A stretch of 64,000 nucleotides of DNA from Sphingomonas crocodyli (GCF_004005865.1 NZ_SACN01000001.1:1240001-1304000), one strand, 5' to 3'. Shown: positions 40,505-49,074, counted from the stretch's first letter. The notes: generated by a model from the letters alone, not told the origin. A program made the numbers and translations.

Positions 40505-40884
40505 TCATTGTCCCCTTCCTCACCCCCGCCGACTTCGCACAATTGCTGGCCAATGGACGGCGCACCGCGGCTGGGGAGCAGATCGATCCGGTCCCCGTGG
40601 TCAAGCTCTTCACGCCCGATGCGGCCGCCACCTGGTTGCTGACCGAGATTGATCCCGCCGAACCTGATCGCGCCTTCGGTCTATGCGATCTGGGCCTGAG
40701 CGAACCCGAGCTTGGCTATGTCAGCCTCAGCGAGCTCGGCTCGATCCGAGGGATGCTCAACCTGCCCATTGAGCGTGACGCCTTGTTCGTCGGCACGGCG
40801 CCGCTCTCGCGTTACGCCAGTGCGGCCCGGGCCAGTGGCATCATCGTTGAGATGCCGGACAACCCCAGCACACCCGAGCCGTGA
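40501..40884 (+). CDS. DUF2958 family protein
   Basis: The 127-residue product carries the DUF2958 core: KLFTPDAAATWLLTEIDPAE and DRAFGLCDLGLSEPELGYVS followed by LSEL. DUF2958 genes are typical of conjugative plasmids and ICEs and have no known function. Coupled to both neighbours by ATGA/GTGA overlaps. Confidence 0.8.
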   Translation: MIIVPFLTPADFAQLLANGRRTAAGEQIDPVPVVKLFTPDAAATWLLTEIDPAEPDRAFGLCDLGLSEPELGYVSLSELGSIRGMLNLPIERDALFVGTAPLSRYASAARASGIIVEMPDNPSTPEP

Positions 40885-41147
40885 ACGGGTTCGTGAGCAG
40901 GGACCAAGATCCAACCCTCACCATCGGCCAGCGGGTGTTCTTTTGGACGGGGCGGGGTTCGCAAGGGCACGGGGTCATTCGGGCAATCAACGGGAGCCTC
41001 TTCCTGATCGACCCTGAGCCCGACGCCGTACGGGGGAGTGACCACCGCATTCTCAGATCGGGCCGAGACTATTGGGGGCCGCGCGATCGGGGTGTGCGCC
41101 ATGAGCAGATCAACACGCCGCCCCGGCCCTGGTTCGTCAACAATTGA
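40881..41147 (+). CDS. Small hypothetical protein, 88 residues
   Basis: GTG 40881 overlaps the DUF2958 stop. The product is a likely all-beta SH3-like fold (LTIGQRVFFWTGRGSQGHGV; INGSLFLIDPEPD). It is the last gene of the four-gene cassette. Unrecognised. Confidence 0.55.
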   Translation: MNGFVSRDQDPTLTIGQRVFFWTGRGSQGHGVIRAINGSLFLIDPEPDAVRGSDHRILRSGRDYWGPRDRGVRHEQINTPPRPWFVNN

Positions 41148-41441
41148 GCCGTGGGAGATGAGCATGACAGCTTTTGACAGCAGCAAAGCCTACCCAACCA
41201 AATCTGCGCGATACGACATTGCCTTCCTGCACACCGCCCGCCTACAAACACCTCGCCTCCGCAATACTCGGGGGCGGGGCGTGGAAACCTCTTTGCCAGC
41301 ACCTCGGTCGAGATCATCGGCCGGGTGGCATGCGCGCATGTCCAGCCGGCTTGCCGGTAAAGGCGCATGCGCGCTGTGCTGTGCCAGTGTTTCCAACATC
41401 CGGCTTTGGCCGTTGCCCCTGATGGACATAGGGGGCAACCG

Positions 41442-42164
41442 ATGACCGACCGGATCGAGGCGCTCGAGCGCCTTGCGCGGCTCAAGACCGAAGGCGTGCT
41501 GACCGACGCGGAGTTCGAGCAGCAGAAATTCGTCATTCTCGGCCAGCAGCCGCACGCCACCCACGCGGAGCCAGCCATCGGAACATTCGCGCAGGGCTGG
41601 CGACAGACACGCGGCCTTCGACGCTTCGCCTACTGGTTCTGGGGGATCCAGTTGCTCGCGATCTTGCTCATCGCGGCCTATTTCCTGTTACGCGTCTTCG
41701 TCTTCCCTGAGCCGCGTCCTACACCAACAGCTACGGCAAACATCGCGGCACCCGCCGAAGCCAATGCGGCCAATGCAAGCGCGATCGGCGATGAGGTCGT
41801 GAGGGCACCGCCGCCACTCACCGGCGATATCGCGCAACAGAAATACGCGGGGACCGAGATCACGATCAGCGATGAGGCGCTGACTTCCCCTTGGAATTAT
41901 GAAAGCGAATATCCCGACGATGAAAGGTTCGTCACGGCGGCCTGCGCCTCCGCCACGGTCAAGCTGATCAATCGCTCGTCCTTCCCGATCAAAGCCCATA
42001 TTTTCGACTTTCTCGGCAATAGGCCTGATCTACCGCTTCCAGAGCTCCAGCCGGGAATGACGACGACCTTCAAGGCCGGGCCCGTCGGGACCTACGTCGT
42101 GAAGAAGCCCGACGATACGAGCTTCTATCTGCTGAACGTCATCGACTGTCCGGCGCATGGCTGA
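41442..42164 (+). CDS. SHOCT-domain membrane protein, first of a pair
   Basis: The 240-residue product has a SHOCT motif at residues 4-33 (IEALERLARLKTEGVLTDAE), then one membrane span (QLLAILLIAAYFLLRVFVF) and a likely periplasmic domain with two cysteines (TAACASATVKL; LNVIDCPAHG). SHOCT domains are short oligomerisation modules. The next gene has the same plan, so the two probably arose by duplication and may pair. GGGGGC lies seven bases before ATG 41442, and the genes overlap by eight bases. Confidence 0.65.
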   Translation: MTDRIEALERLARLKTEGVLTDAEFEQQKFVILGQQPHATHAEPAIGTFAQGWRQTRGLRRFAYWFWGIQLLAILLIAAYFLLRVFVFPEPRPTPTATANIAAPAEANAANASAIGDEVVRAPPPLTGDIAQQKYAGTEITISDEALTSPWNYESEYPDDERFVTAACASATVKLINRSSFPIKAHIFDFLGNRPDLPLPELQPGMTTTFKAGPVGTYVVKKPDDTSFYLLNVIDCPAHG

Positions 42165-43032
42165 TGTTACGCACGAGCTCGAGCGGCTGGTTCAGCTTCG
42201 TACAGCCGGCATGATTACGGAGGCCGAATTTGAGCAGGAGAAAAGGCGTCTGCTCGATGCGACCGCCGTCGAGCCGCACGCGCATTCGCCGCAGCCGATG
42301 CTCGTGCGGATTTTTGCACTCTTGGGGCTCATTGCCGTTGGCATCCTAATGTTCGCAGCCATTGGATGGTTGCAGGGAACCAAGGAAGCCGACGAGAGCG
42401 CTGAGGCAAACACGTCAGCAGCGCAGGCCCAGCAATTTAGTGGCGAAGTCACCAACGCGATGGATCAGGTGGTCGCCGAGGCCGAACCGATGGGCGACGA
42501 CCTGTCAGGCGCAGAAGGTTCCGAGTGGTCCATCAGCACGAAGCGCGACCCGATGACCGACCTATCGGTCACAACCGCCGTCACCCGTGTCGCCGCCGCC
42601 CCCTTCATGGTTGAAGTCAGTGCGATCTGTACGGGCGACCTCACCCTCGAATATCGGTTCGCGGCGTTCGACGAATTCGGTCAGCCGGCACCCATGCGGA
42701 TTTTCTCTTTGGGCGGCGACCCTACTTCCCATTTCACCTTCCGGGTCGACGGCGGTGCATCAGAGGAGCGTCTCAGCCCGAACCCGCGCTACAACAACGT
42801 CGCCCAACTGGATTCCGATGCGCGCTACACGTCCTTCACTGACGCCGAGCGCGCCGCGCAGGGTTCAAAGCTCGCCGTGGCACTCCCGTTGGTCGCCGGC
42901 GACGCAGTGGTCACGCTGGATCAGAACAACCCGGCCCTACGCCGCCCCCCCCCCCCCCATTTTATCGCGAATCTTTACGCACGAAAATCGAAAGAAAAGA
43001 TTGCGGAGATTGCCTCACTGGGTTGTCGCTGA
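42157..43032 (+). CDS. SHOCT-domain membrane protein, second of a pair
   Basis: The 291-residue product has a SHOCT motif (residues 7-34, ELERLVQLRTAGMITEAEFE), one span (IFALLGLIAVGILMFAAIGW) and a periplasmic domain (SEWSISTKRDPMTDLSVTTA; FMVEVSAICTGDLTLEYRF). The span and SHOCT part are paralogous to the previous gene. A 14-C tract (42945-42958) sits near the 3' end, where a change of one base would replace the last 25 residues. The sequence after the tract is therefore less reliable. Confidence 0.65.
   Translation: MADVTHELERLVQLRTAGMITEAEFEQEKRRLLDATAVEPHAHSPQPMLVRIFALLGLIAVGILMFAAIGWLQGTKEADESAEANTSAAQAQQFSGEVTNAMDQVVAEAEPMGDDLSGAEGSEWSISTKRDPMTDLSVTTAVTRVAAAPFMVEVSAICTGDLTLEYRFAAFDEFGQPAPMRIFSLGGDPTSHFTFRVDGGASEERLSPNPRYNNVAQLDSDARYTSFTDAERAAQGSKLAVALPLVAGDAVVTLDQNNPALRRPPPPHFIANLYARKSKEKIAEIASLGCR
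42945..42958. repeat. Homopolymer of 14 C residues
   Basis: An uninterrupted C run inside the second SHOCT gene. It is either a slippage-prone contingency tract or a length error in the assembly. Confidence 0.8.
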
Positions 43033-43044
43033 CATGTGGCGCCG

Positions 43045-44094
43045 ATGATCGCCAACCGCCCATCTCATCTCCTCGCCGATCCGACATATTCAATTCGTCC
43101 CGCCTTGCCCTACCGCGTTGACTGGTCACCCGTGCCGGCGTTCGTCCGCCGCTCAATCTTTGAGCTGGGCGGTATCCAGCCGATCACCAAATCGATGGTA
43201 ACAGCGGCCGGCGGGACACTTCATGATACACCTAGCGAGGGCGAAGTTGCTCTATTCCGCGAGGCGAACATCGAATTTCAGATGATCTTCATAGTCGCAA
43301 GCCTCGTCGCCAAGGCCGGAGAAGGCGAAGGCTTCGGGACGACGCCTTTCGCACTCAGTCTGCTACCGGCGAGCAAGCGCGGGGAAATCCAGACGGCGCC
43401 GATCGACCTCGTCGAGAAGCTGACTCTCGCTTACGATCCGGCCAATCCACCGCTTTATGCTCGTTTTGATCCATTCGAGGGCAGCTACGGCCTGTTCGGG
43501 ATAAACACTCCTGGGCTCGCTGGTGGAAAAGGTCATCTCGACGAACTCGGCCTCGTCATTGGCCAGTTCTGGCTGGCGACTAGCTTCGATCATGACGAGG
43601 TGCTGCAGCCGGATATCGGTCTGCCACCCGGCGACGCTTGGCGGCGCTACGCTAAGAACCGGCAGAAGCTTCTGTTTACACCGTTCAAGAAGCTCGAACC
43701 CCGGCGGATTTGGGGAGCGGATTCGCCGATCGAATTGTTTCTTCTCCAGGAACTGGCGCGGCGAGGCCATCATCCGCAGCTCCAGATGCTGATTATGGAG
43801 AATGGCGGAACCTACCCATCTTTTTACAATCTCTGGGGCGACCTGGACTTCCGCTACTCGCATGCTGCGGTGACCGAGGCTGACCTCTATTTTCCAGAGC
43901 AAAGAATAGCAGTCTTCTGCGACGGGGGCCGTTTCCACAGCGGCGGCAAGAAGAAAAAGGATGAGGCGATCTCGGAGAAGCTGCGTGGCTTCGGGATCAC
44001 TCCAGTGCGGATCGACGGTCGGACGATCGTCAACGACTTGGCGGGAGCCGCAAACAGAGTCGAAGCCGCATTAGCAGGATCAGACGCCCAATAG
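43045..44094 (+). CDS. Vsr/MTES_1575-like PD-(D/E)XK nuclease
   Basis: The 349-residue product has a C-terminal nuclease fold from about residue 225: E230 in SPIELFLLQELA, D280 in TEADLYFPEQRIAVFCDG, HSGGKKKKDEAISEKLR and GITPVRIDGRTIVND, as in Vsr-like and DUF559-type domains. The N-terminal 220 residues form a separate unrecognised domain (TKSMVTAAGGTLHDTPSEGE). Such fusions are predicted restriction or mobile-element nucleases. ATG 43045 was chosen over a GTG at 43036. It follows the SHOCT pair by 12 bases. Confidence 0.6.
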   Translation: MIANRPSHLLADPTYSIRPALPYRVDWSPVPAFVRRSIFELGGIQPITKSMVTAAGGTLHDTPSEGEVALFREANIEFQMIFIVASLVAKAGEGEGFGTTPFALSLLPASKRGEIQTAPIDLVEKLTLAYDPANPPLYARFDPFEGSYGLFGINTPGLAGGKGHLDELGLVIGQFWLATSFDHDEVLQPDIGLPPGDAWRRYAKNRQKLLFTPFKKLEPRRIWGADSPIELFLLQELARRGHHPQLQMLIMENGGTYPSFYNLWGDLDFRYSHAAVTEADLYFPEQRIAVFCDGGRFHSGGKKKKDEAISEKLRGFGITPVRIDGRTIVNDLAGAANRVEAALAGSDAQ

Positions 44095-44343
44095 CCTGCA
44101 TAATACCGTACCGGCTTTATCCGCAGAGCATGGATGGCGGCGCAGGGCCAAGAATGAGCGACGCGAAATGCGCTCGCCGCGATGCTCGATCCCCGTCATG
44201 ATTGTCCGAAGCTACGGCGTGCGCAGATCGCGGTACTGCAGCGGACCGCCCAGGCCAGGCGCTATCCGATCCAACAATAGCCCGAAGCTCAAGCAATGCA
44301 GGTAGTGATTGCATCACTCGTCAATCTAAGAAATCCTTCGCAA

Positions 44344-45264
44344 ATGCTTACGAGAAAAATATCAATTATAGCGCTTGGGTGGCTTTTCTTGTGCGCCAAC
44401 GAGAACTCCTCAACACAGGCCGGTCAATCTTCAGCCTCGTCGGCGCGCGGCACATCGGAGGCAACATTCACCCGGTTCGCGAGCTATTCGTCCGATCCCT
44501 GCTATAGTGCAAAAACCCCCGAAACCGCCGCCTTCTGCGCTCAATGGAAAGCCGCAGATGCTGCAAAGTCGTCAGCCGACGCTTCTTGGTGGACGGTCTA
44601 CTTTGCTGGTTTGGGCATCGTTCTAGGAGCGATAACTATGGCCGCGGCCATCGCTGCTGCGTACTTCGCCAAGAAAGCTGCATACGAAAATAAACGAAGT
44701 GCAGATGCGGCGCATGAAGCCAATCGTCCTTGGCTCGATGTTGATATCAAATTGCATGGGGTGTCCGTCAACTACGACTGCAAAGGATATTGTCTGCAAT
44801 TGGAAATAAATCCCCTTAATTCTGGGGCAACTCCGGCCACAGATGTTAGAGAGTATGTGCAATGCATATTCTATGATCATATGTATGAGACTGTTGGTCC
44901 GTCTCTTGATCTTTCCGTTCGAGACAACGCCCTTCAGAATTGCGCAGCCGCGGTAGCGGAGAAAATTCGTGGGGCGGGCGAGGCCGGGCCAACGGTCTTC
45001 CCAGCCCGAGATCAACCCCTCTTTTCTGAAACGTTTGTGCCTTGGGATTTTAGCAGCGGATATCCGAGCGACATTGCGTGGCTCATTGTCGGTCTGCGAT
45101 ATTCGTTTCCGGAAGGAAGCGGCGAAACCATCAAGGTATTCTCAGTTCGCTCGTTCGGCTTTCCGGATCACTCTGGATTTGAATGTATGGGTACTAAACC
45201 ATTCGCGACGGTCAAAGTCGATCCTGCGGTTTCCTGTTGGCCTCGTCACGGTCATGTCAATTAG
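44344..45264 (+). CDS. Membrane protein with periplasmic cysteine-rich domain, unknown
   Basis: The product of about 306 residues starts with a hydrophobic signal (ISIIALGWLFLCANEN), followed by a Ser-rich stretch, one span (TVYFAGLGIVLGAITMAAAI), a coiled section (KKAAYENKRSADAAHEANRP) and a C-terminal domain WLDVDIKLHGVSVNYDCKGY with paired cysteines. The span plus AHEANRPW wording occurs in many uncharacterised membrane proteins. ATG 44344 is the likelier start; one at 44296 is possible. Confidence 0.5.
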   Translation: MLTRKISIIALGWLFLCANENSSTQAGQSSASSARGTSEATFTRFASYSSDPCYSAKTPETAAFCAQWKAADAAKSSADASWWTVYFAGLGIVLGAITMAAAIAAAYFAKKAAYENKRSADAAHEANRPWLDVDIKLHGVSVNYDCKGYCLQLEINPLNSGATPATDVREYVQCIFYDHMYETVGPSLDLSVRDNALQNCAAAVAEKIRGAGEAGPTVFPARDQPLFSETFVPWDFSSGYPSDIAWLIVGLRYSFPEGSGETIKVFSVRSFGFPDHSGFECMGTKPFATVKVDPAVSCWPRHGHVN

Positions 45265-45417
45265 CCCAACACTTTGGCGCATATGGCGCGCGACTTTTAT
45301 GAAGTTCGGTATGGCTGTATCCATCGCGCAGTTGTTCGATGTCGCCTTAACGACGTTATAGAAGTTCGACGCCCTTCACGTTTCGGCTAATAATGATGCG
45401 AAAGGGTCTCCGACGCC

Positions 45418-46239
45418 ATGCAAGCTCTCGTTACATGGCTGGAGGCTCACGACAAGCTAGCGGGATGGGCGCAATTTTTCGGGGCGATCATCGCGCTGGC
45501 ACTGACTTATTTCACAGCTTTCGCACCGCACTGGCACCGTAGAAAACAGCTACGTAAAGCGGCCGAGCGGCTGCTTGCTCACGGCTACGAGGCACTCGAG
45601 AGCTTCCACCGCACCTCCGCATACTTCTTGCCGATGGCAATCAATATAAGGGCAGCCAGCCTGATGATCCGAAGTGTAATCAGCGAAATGAATAGGTTTC
45701 CGATTTACGATCTGGACGATCAGGGCAGTTTTTCTCTTGCCCGGCGCCTTGTTGCCGTTAGCGCGACGCTGGAGGGAGCATGCCTCATGCTCGATGATAC
45801 GGCCGACCGCATGGGTGACCAAAAAATGTCGGCAGCCGATCGGGATTTCACGCGAGAGTGGATTGGCGAGCGCTTAGAGGCCGTCACCGCACTTGTCGCG
45901 GGTATCCCGCTTAAGCGTCCCCATCCTTCCGACTTTTTCCGGGCTAGCGGACCAAATCTATATAGCGATGTTCCCGTCGGCACTGCCCGCTGCACTCATT
46001 ATGCAAAGATGGGCATCCGGCCGCCCAAGACCCTGCGCGCGTGGCTGCTACTTGCGATTATAGAGCGCCGAGCGGACCGCCATAGGTGCCTCTGCCCAAG
46101 GTGCATTACCGCGCGGACCCTTATTTTCGACCGCCTCTTGATCATGCAATCCTACACCTTACATACAGGCAATGTTGGCGCTCCATTCCATGCGGGATTT
46201 GCCCCCCTTCGCCGCCAACTGGCGGGCATCGGCACATAG
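45418..46239 (+). CDS. Single-span membrane protein, unknown
   Basis: The 273-residue product has one span near the N-terminus (LAGWAQFFGAIIALALTYFT) and a cytosolic helical domain (KQLRKAAERLLAHGYEALES; ARRLVAVSATLEGACLMLDD). The C-terminal 60 residues are Cys/Arg-rich and less ordered, perhaps because the true stop is earlier. It resembles small membrane-anchored helical proteins around other defence-like loci, but no family is recognised. Confidence 0.5.
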   Translation: MQALVTWLEAHDKLAGWAQFFGAIIALALTYFTAFAPHWHRRKQLRKAAERLLAHGYEALESFHRTSAYFLPMAINIRAASLMIRSVISEMNRFPIYDLDDQGSFSLARRLVAVSATLEGACLMLDDTADRMGDQKMSAADRDFTREWIGERLEAVTALVAGIPLKRPHPSDFFRASGPNLYSDVPVGTARCTHYAKMGIRPPKTLRAWLLLAIIERRADRHRCLCPRCITARTLIFDRLLIMQSYTLHTGNVGAPFHAGFAPLRRQLAGIGT

Positions 46240-47095
46240 CGCGTTCGCGATCCAGATCTGGCAGCGCAAGAGTTGGTCGACATCGTTCGGCGGCAAGGCG
46301 ATCAGGATCGCGCTGCCGGCGCCAGTCAAAACGTGGGCCGATCTCGAGGCCGTCGTTCGAGACAACGACGAGGTCACGCATGCGCCTCCCTCGTCAACGT
46401 CCATCCCGTGGAACGTCAGGCCGACGATCAGCGAATGGCGCGAGATCGTCATTGATTATGCGCTGGCGCGGTTCGCGCTGCCGGTCTTCGAAGGCACGGG
46501 GCGTCGCGCGTTCCTCGAAGCGCATGAACTCGCGCACCTCTATCTCACGCAACGCGAAGCGCTGCGATCCCTCAACCAGGCCCAATTCTTGCTCGCCCGG
46601 CCCGAACGCGGCGTCGATGATATCGAAGCGATCCAGAATTTCTTCGATGCGCTGATCGGCAAGGTGAGCCGCTCGACCAGGGGTCTTGCCCCCTTCTACG
46701 CTGGCGCGCCCACGACCTGGACCTGGACCCACAATTTCACGATCCGGACCGGCATCTCCCCGCCGGACGGCAGCGATCCGTCGCCGCCGTCCGATCATCA
46801 GGGAGACCGTCATGCCGTCGATCACCGACCCTATTCTGTCGCAGATCTTTGCGACCTGCGCTTACCCCGACCTGCCCCAGCCCGTCGTCGCGGGCGCCCA
46901 TTGGTTGATCCATTTGCTGCTCGCCTCGCGCAGTTGGGCGACGCTCGGCGCGATCGCCGAGATCTACGCACTCGGGGACGATCGCTATGCAGCGGTCTTC
47001 GACCAGCATTGGGCGATCAGCTTCGCCTGGGACGCGACAGCGTCGCGGGTGTGCGAGGCGCGGCTCGAGGCGCTCTGACGGGAGCACAAGGGTGA
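46172..47095 (+). CDS. Hypothetical protein with HELAH motif; 3' part doubtful
   Basis: Residues 1-210 look coding (PTISEWREIVIDYALARFAL; FLEAHELAHLYLTQREALRS; DDIEAIQNFFDALIGKVSRS). HELAH is an HExxH motif, and the later IEAIQNFFDAL stands where ImmA/IrrE-type peptidases keep their third zinc ligand. I treat that as weak evidence. From about 46812 this frame is Arg-rich and overlaps another gene in a different frame, so the true end may have been lost to a frameshift. It overlaps the previous gene by 68 bases. Confidence 0.35.
   Translation: MLALHSMRDLPPFAANWRASAHSAFAIQIWQRKSWSTSFGGKAIRIALPAPVKTWADLEAVVRDNDEVTHAPPSSTSIPWNVRPTISEWREIVIDYALARFALPVFEGTGRRAFLEAHELAHLYLTQREALRSLNQAQFLLARPERGVDDIEAIQNFFDALIGKVSRSTRGLAPFYAGAPTTWTWTHNFTIRTGISPPDGSDPSPPSDHQGDRHAVDHRPYSVADLCDLRLPRPAPARRRGRPLVDPFAARLAQLGDARRDRRDLRTRGRSLCSGLRPALGDQLRLGRDSVAGVRGAARGALTGAQG
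46812..47078 (+). CDS. Small protein before HigA; possible divergent HigB-like toxin
   Basis: ATG follows GGGAGACCGTC. The 88-residue product MPSITDPILSQIFATCAYPD...LGDDRYAAVFDQHWAISFAW has, near its end, spacing like the RelE/HigB stretch (GDRxGxYSIRINxQWRICFxW). Its position directly upstream of a HigA antitoxin matches higBA order. The basic catalytic residues of HigB are not conserved, so it may be inactive or unrelated. Confidence 0.4.
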   Translation: MPSITDPILSQIFATCAYPDLPQPVVAGAHWLIHLLLASRSWATLGAIAEIYALGDDRYAAVFDQHWAISFAWDATASRVCEARLEAL

Positions 47096-47472
47096 GCGCC
47101 GCCTTCACGCCGGCGCCACCCGCCCCGAGCGAGGTCATCCGCCGTCATTTCCTAATGCTCGATGGCGTCACCCAGCAGGGGCTCGCCGACGCGCTCGACG
47201 TGTCGCGTCTGACCGTGAGCGAATTGCTCAACAACAAGCGCACGATCACGCCCGTGATGGCGCTCCGGCTTGCCCGCGTGCTTGGCACCGACGCGGACTT
47301 CTGGCTCAACCTTCAGATGGCCTGGGATCTGCACACGGCCGAGCGCGAGCATGGCAAAGCGATCGCTATGCTCACGCCGCTGCGCCGTGCGCCGTCGAGG
47401 GACGAGGTGGTGCGCTCGTTGAGCGAGCTTGGATCCGCACGGCCCGACGGGGGAACCGTCCCGGTGCGATAG
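47092..47472 (+). CDS. HigA-family antitoxin
   Basis: The 126-residue product has the XRE-type HTH of HigA: QQGLADALDVSRLTVSELLN and NKRTITPVMALRLARVLGTD followed by ADFWLNLQMAWDLHTA. HigA binds its toxin and represses the operon. GTG 47092 overlaps a weak ribosome site (GGAGCACAAG). The upstream 88-residue gene is the only candidate toxin. The C-terminus (PLRRAPSRDEVVRSLSELGS) is longer than in the minimal family and could contact the toxin. Confidence 0.8.
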   Translation: MSAAFTPAPPAPSEVIRRHFLMLDGVTQQGLADALDVSRLTVSELLNNKRTITPVMALRLARVLGTDADFWLNLQMAWDLHTAEREHGKAIAMLTPLRRAPSRDEVVRSLSELGSARPDGGTVPVR

Positions 47473-47534
47473 GCAAGACTGCCCAACACCTACAGCGTAG
47501 ATAGACACCCGAAATCGCCCTTGAACTCTACACA

Positions 47535-47555
47535 GTAGACGTCTACATTGTAGAC
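47535..47555. promoter_or_regulatory. Palindromic operator of the PadR-type regulator
   Basis: GTCTACATTGTAGAC (47541-47555) is a perfect 15-bp palindrome centred on one T. An overlapping GTAGACGTCTAC (47535-47546) is a second perfect palindrome. Both lie just upstream of the regulator gene, the usual place for autoregulation. Confidence 0.65.
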
Positions 47556-47571
47556 TTGAAAGGGACAACCA

Positions 47572-47883
47572 ATGCTCGGCAAACTCGAAGAGGATGTGCT
47601 GCTCGCGAGCCTCCAGGCGGGCGAAGCGGCGCTTCCGAGCGAAATCTACGCGCGGATGGTCGACGCGCCCGGCGGCGACCGGGTTCCGCAATTCGGCGCG
47701 GTCTATACGACTCTGACCCGGATGGCGGCGAAGAAGCTGCTCTCCGAAAGCCAAAAGAACGACGCTGCGGGCCGCAGCCGGCGGGCCTTCACGGTGAGCG
47801 CGGCTGGCCGCTTGGCGATCAGGCAATCGATGACTCGGGTGCAGGCACTCGGCGGCTTCGCTTGGGCGGGAGCGATGTCGTGA
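47572..47883 (+). CDS. PadR-family transcriptional regulator
   Basis: The 103-residue product has the PadR winged helix: EDVLLASLQAGEAALPSEIY, QFGAVYTTLTRMAAKKLLSE and RRAFTVSAAGRLAI. GAVYTTLTRM is the diagnostic recognition helix. AAAGGGA precedes the ATG. The operator palindrome lies 16-37 bases upstream, so it probably represses itself and the coupled next gene (GTGA overlap). Confidence 0.8.
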   Translation: MLGKLEEDVLLASLQAGEAALPSEIYARMVDAPGGDRVPQFGAVYTTLTRMAAKKLLSESQKNDAAGRSRRAFTVSAAGRLAIRQSMTRVQALGGFAWAGAMS

Positions 47884-48371
47884 GCAAAGGCAAAGTCACC
47901 ATCAGCTGCGGCGGCTTCGGGTCGACCGCACAGGCCTTCTACGAGCAGGGCAGCGTTCGCTACGAGGTCACGCTGCGCACCGATAAAGGCGACGAAGTCC
48001 AAATCAGTTCGGTCGAGCAGCTCACTTTGGAGGATCTTGGCGAGGCGTTGAAGTTTCAGCCCGAGCTTCGGATTGACGCCGACGTCTTGTCGCAGATCGT
48101 CGTACGCGATGTGCGCATCAATCCGATCGAGATGCTCGCCTGCCCGCACTCGATTTGGCTCGACGCTCTGCTTGAACCGGCTACCGCCGAGGACATCCAG
48201 GCGAATCTCGAGGATGTCTACATGCTCTGGGTCAACCGTCATGGCGAACGGCGCGCACGGTGGATCTATCGCGGCCAGGTGCTTCGCACGATCGCGGGCC
48301 TCTGGGTGACCAAGGCACTCGACCTGCTCGAACGCACGGCCCATGTCGTGAAGCAGCTCGGCGGCGCCTGA
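47880..48371 (+). CDS. Hypothetical protein cotranscribed with PadR-type regulator
   Basis: GTG 47880 overlaps the regulator's stop. The 163-residue product is soluble: beta-rich first half (GKVTISCGGFGSTAQAFYEQ; VTLRTDKGDEVQISSVEQL) and a helical end (LWVTKALDLLERTAHVVKQL). Unrecognised. The coupling makes it a candidate target or partner of the regulator. Confidence 0.6.
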   Translation: MSKGKVTISCGGFGSTAQAFYEQGSVRYEVTLRTDKGDEVQISSVEQLTLEDLGEALKFQPELRIDADVLSQIVVRDVRINPIEMLACPHSIWLDALLEPATAEDIQANLEDVYMLWVNRHGERRARWIYRGQVLRTIAGLWVTKALDLLERTAHVVKQLGGA

Positions 48372-48672
48372 CCGGCGGCCCCGTCGGGGCCACTATCCGC
48401 TAAGTTTTACCGCCGGTCATCCCTGAGCTTAATGATCTCGGACAGCGAGGTCTTGCCATTGGCGTCCGCGCCGGTGTGGTATCTGCATGCAGCCGGAAAT
48501 TGCGGATATCCCAAGATTCGATGCGCAACGCTTCATTGGGCCCACTCTGTCGGCTTGTCTGATGCAGGGCGCCTGTCTTAACGGTCACTCGTCGCCAATG
48601 CCAATCGGACGCGCAAGCTATGCAATATACTGAAAAGATGCCGGTGGTCGCCGCCAAGAAGCCAAGAAGGAG
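48372..48672. other. Spacer, no gene seen
   Basis: No reading frame with a ribosome binding site or coding character on either strand. GGCGGCCCCGTCGGGGCC at 48374-48391 is a weak hairpin that may end the PadR operon. Confidence 0.45.
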
Positions 48673-48978
48673 ATGAAGCGCCTACCTGGAAATGAAGCGT
48701 CGTTGCTGAAGCTCGCTCTTGATAGGGCTGATAACGCGCTCAAATATTATAATCTCAGACTCTCCTACTCAGTGGACGTCGAAGACAATAGCTACACCGT
48801 CCAGGTTCTACCCGAGGGGCTCGACAATGCCGGAGTGCTCATGCGGCTCGCGCGTCACGACCGGCTTCAATCCATTTTGGAAGATATTCTCGTCGCCAGC
48901 GACGATCTCGCACTCGATCTCGCGATACAGCGTGCACGATGCGAGCTCGCACCGCGCGCGCTGCGTGTTGTGGAGTAG
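48673..48978 (+). CDS. Hypothetical protein, 101 residues
   Basis: AAGGAG precedes the ATG. The product is hydrophilic: LLKLALDRADNALKYYNLRL, YTVQVLPEGLDNAGVLMRLA and ILEDILVASDDLALDLAIQR, probably an alpha/beta fold. Unrecognised. It is convergent with the KAP-family NTPase gene. Confidence 0.5.
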   Translation: MKRLPGNEASLLKLALDRADNALKYYNLRLSYSVDVEDNSYTVQVLPEGLDNAGVLMRLARHDRLQSILEDILVASDDLALDLAIQRARCELAPRALRVVE

Positions 48979-49074
48979 TCGCCTGTCGGCCATCGCGCCA
49001 ACGAATGAGTTTTCGAGATTGGCGGCGATCTGATCCGATGACAGAAGTTGGGGCGCAAAGTTGCTCGTCGCGTT

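Noticed and set aside
41148..41441. A gene between the DUF2958 cassette and the first SHOCT gene
   Set aside because: Open frames there lack a ribosome site and coding character; left as spacer.
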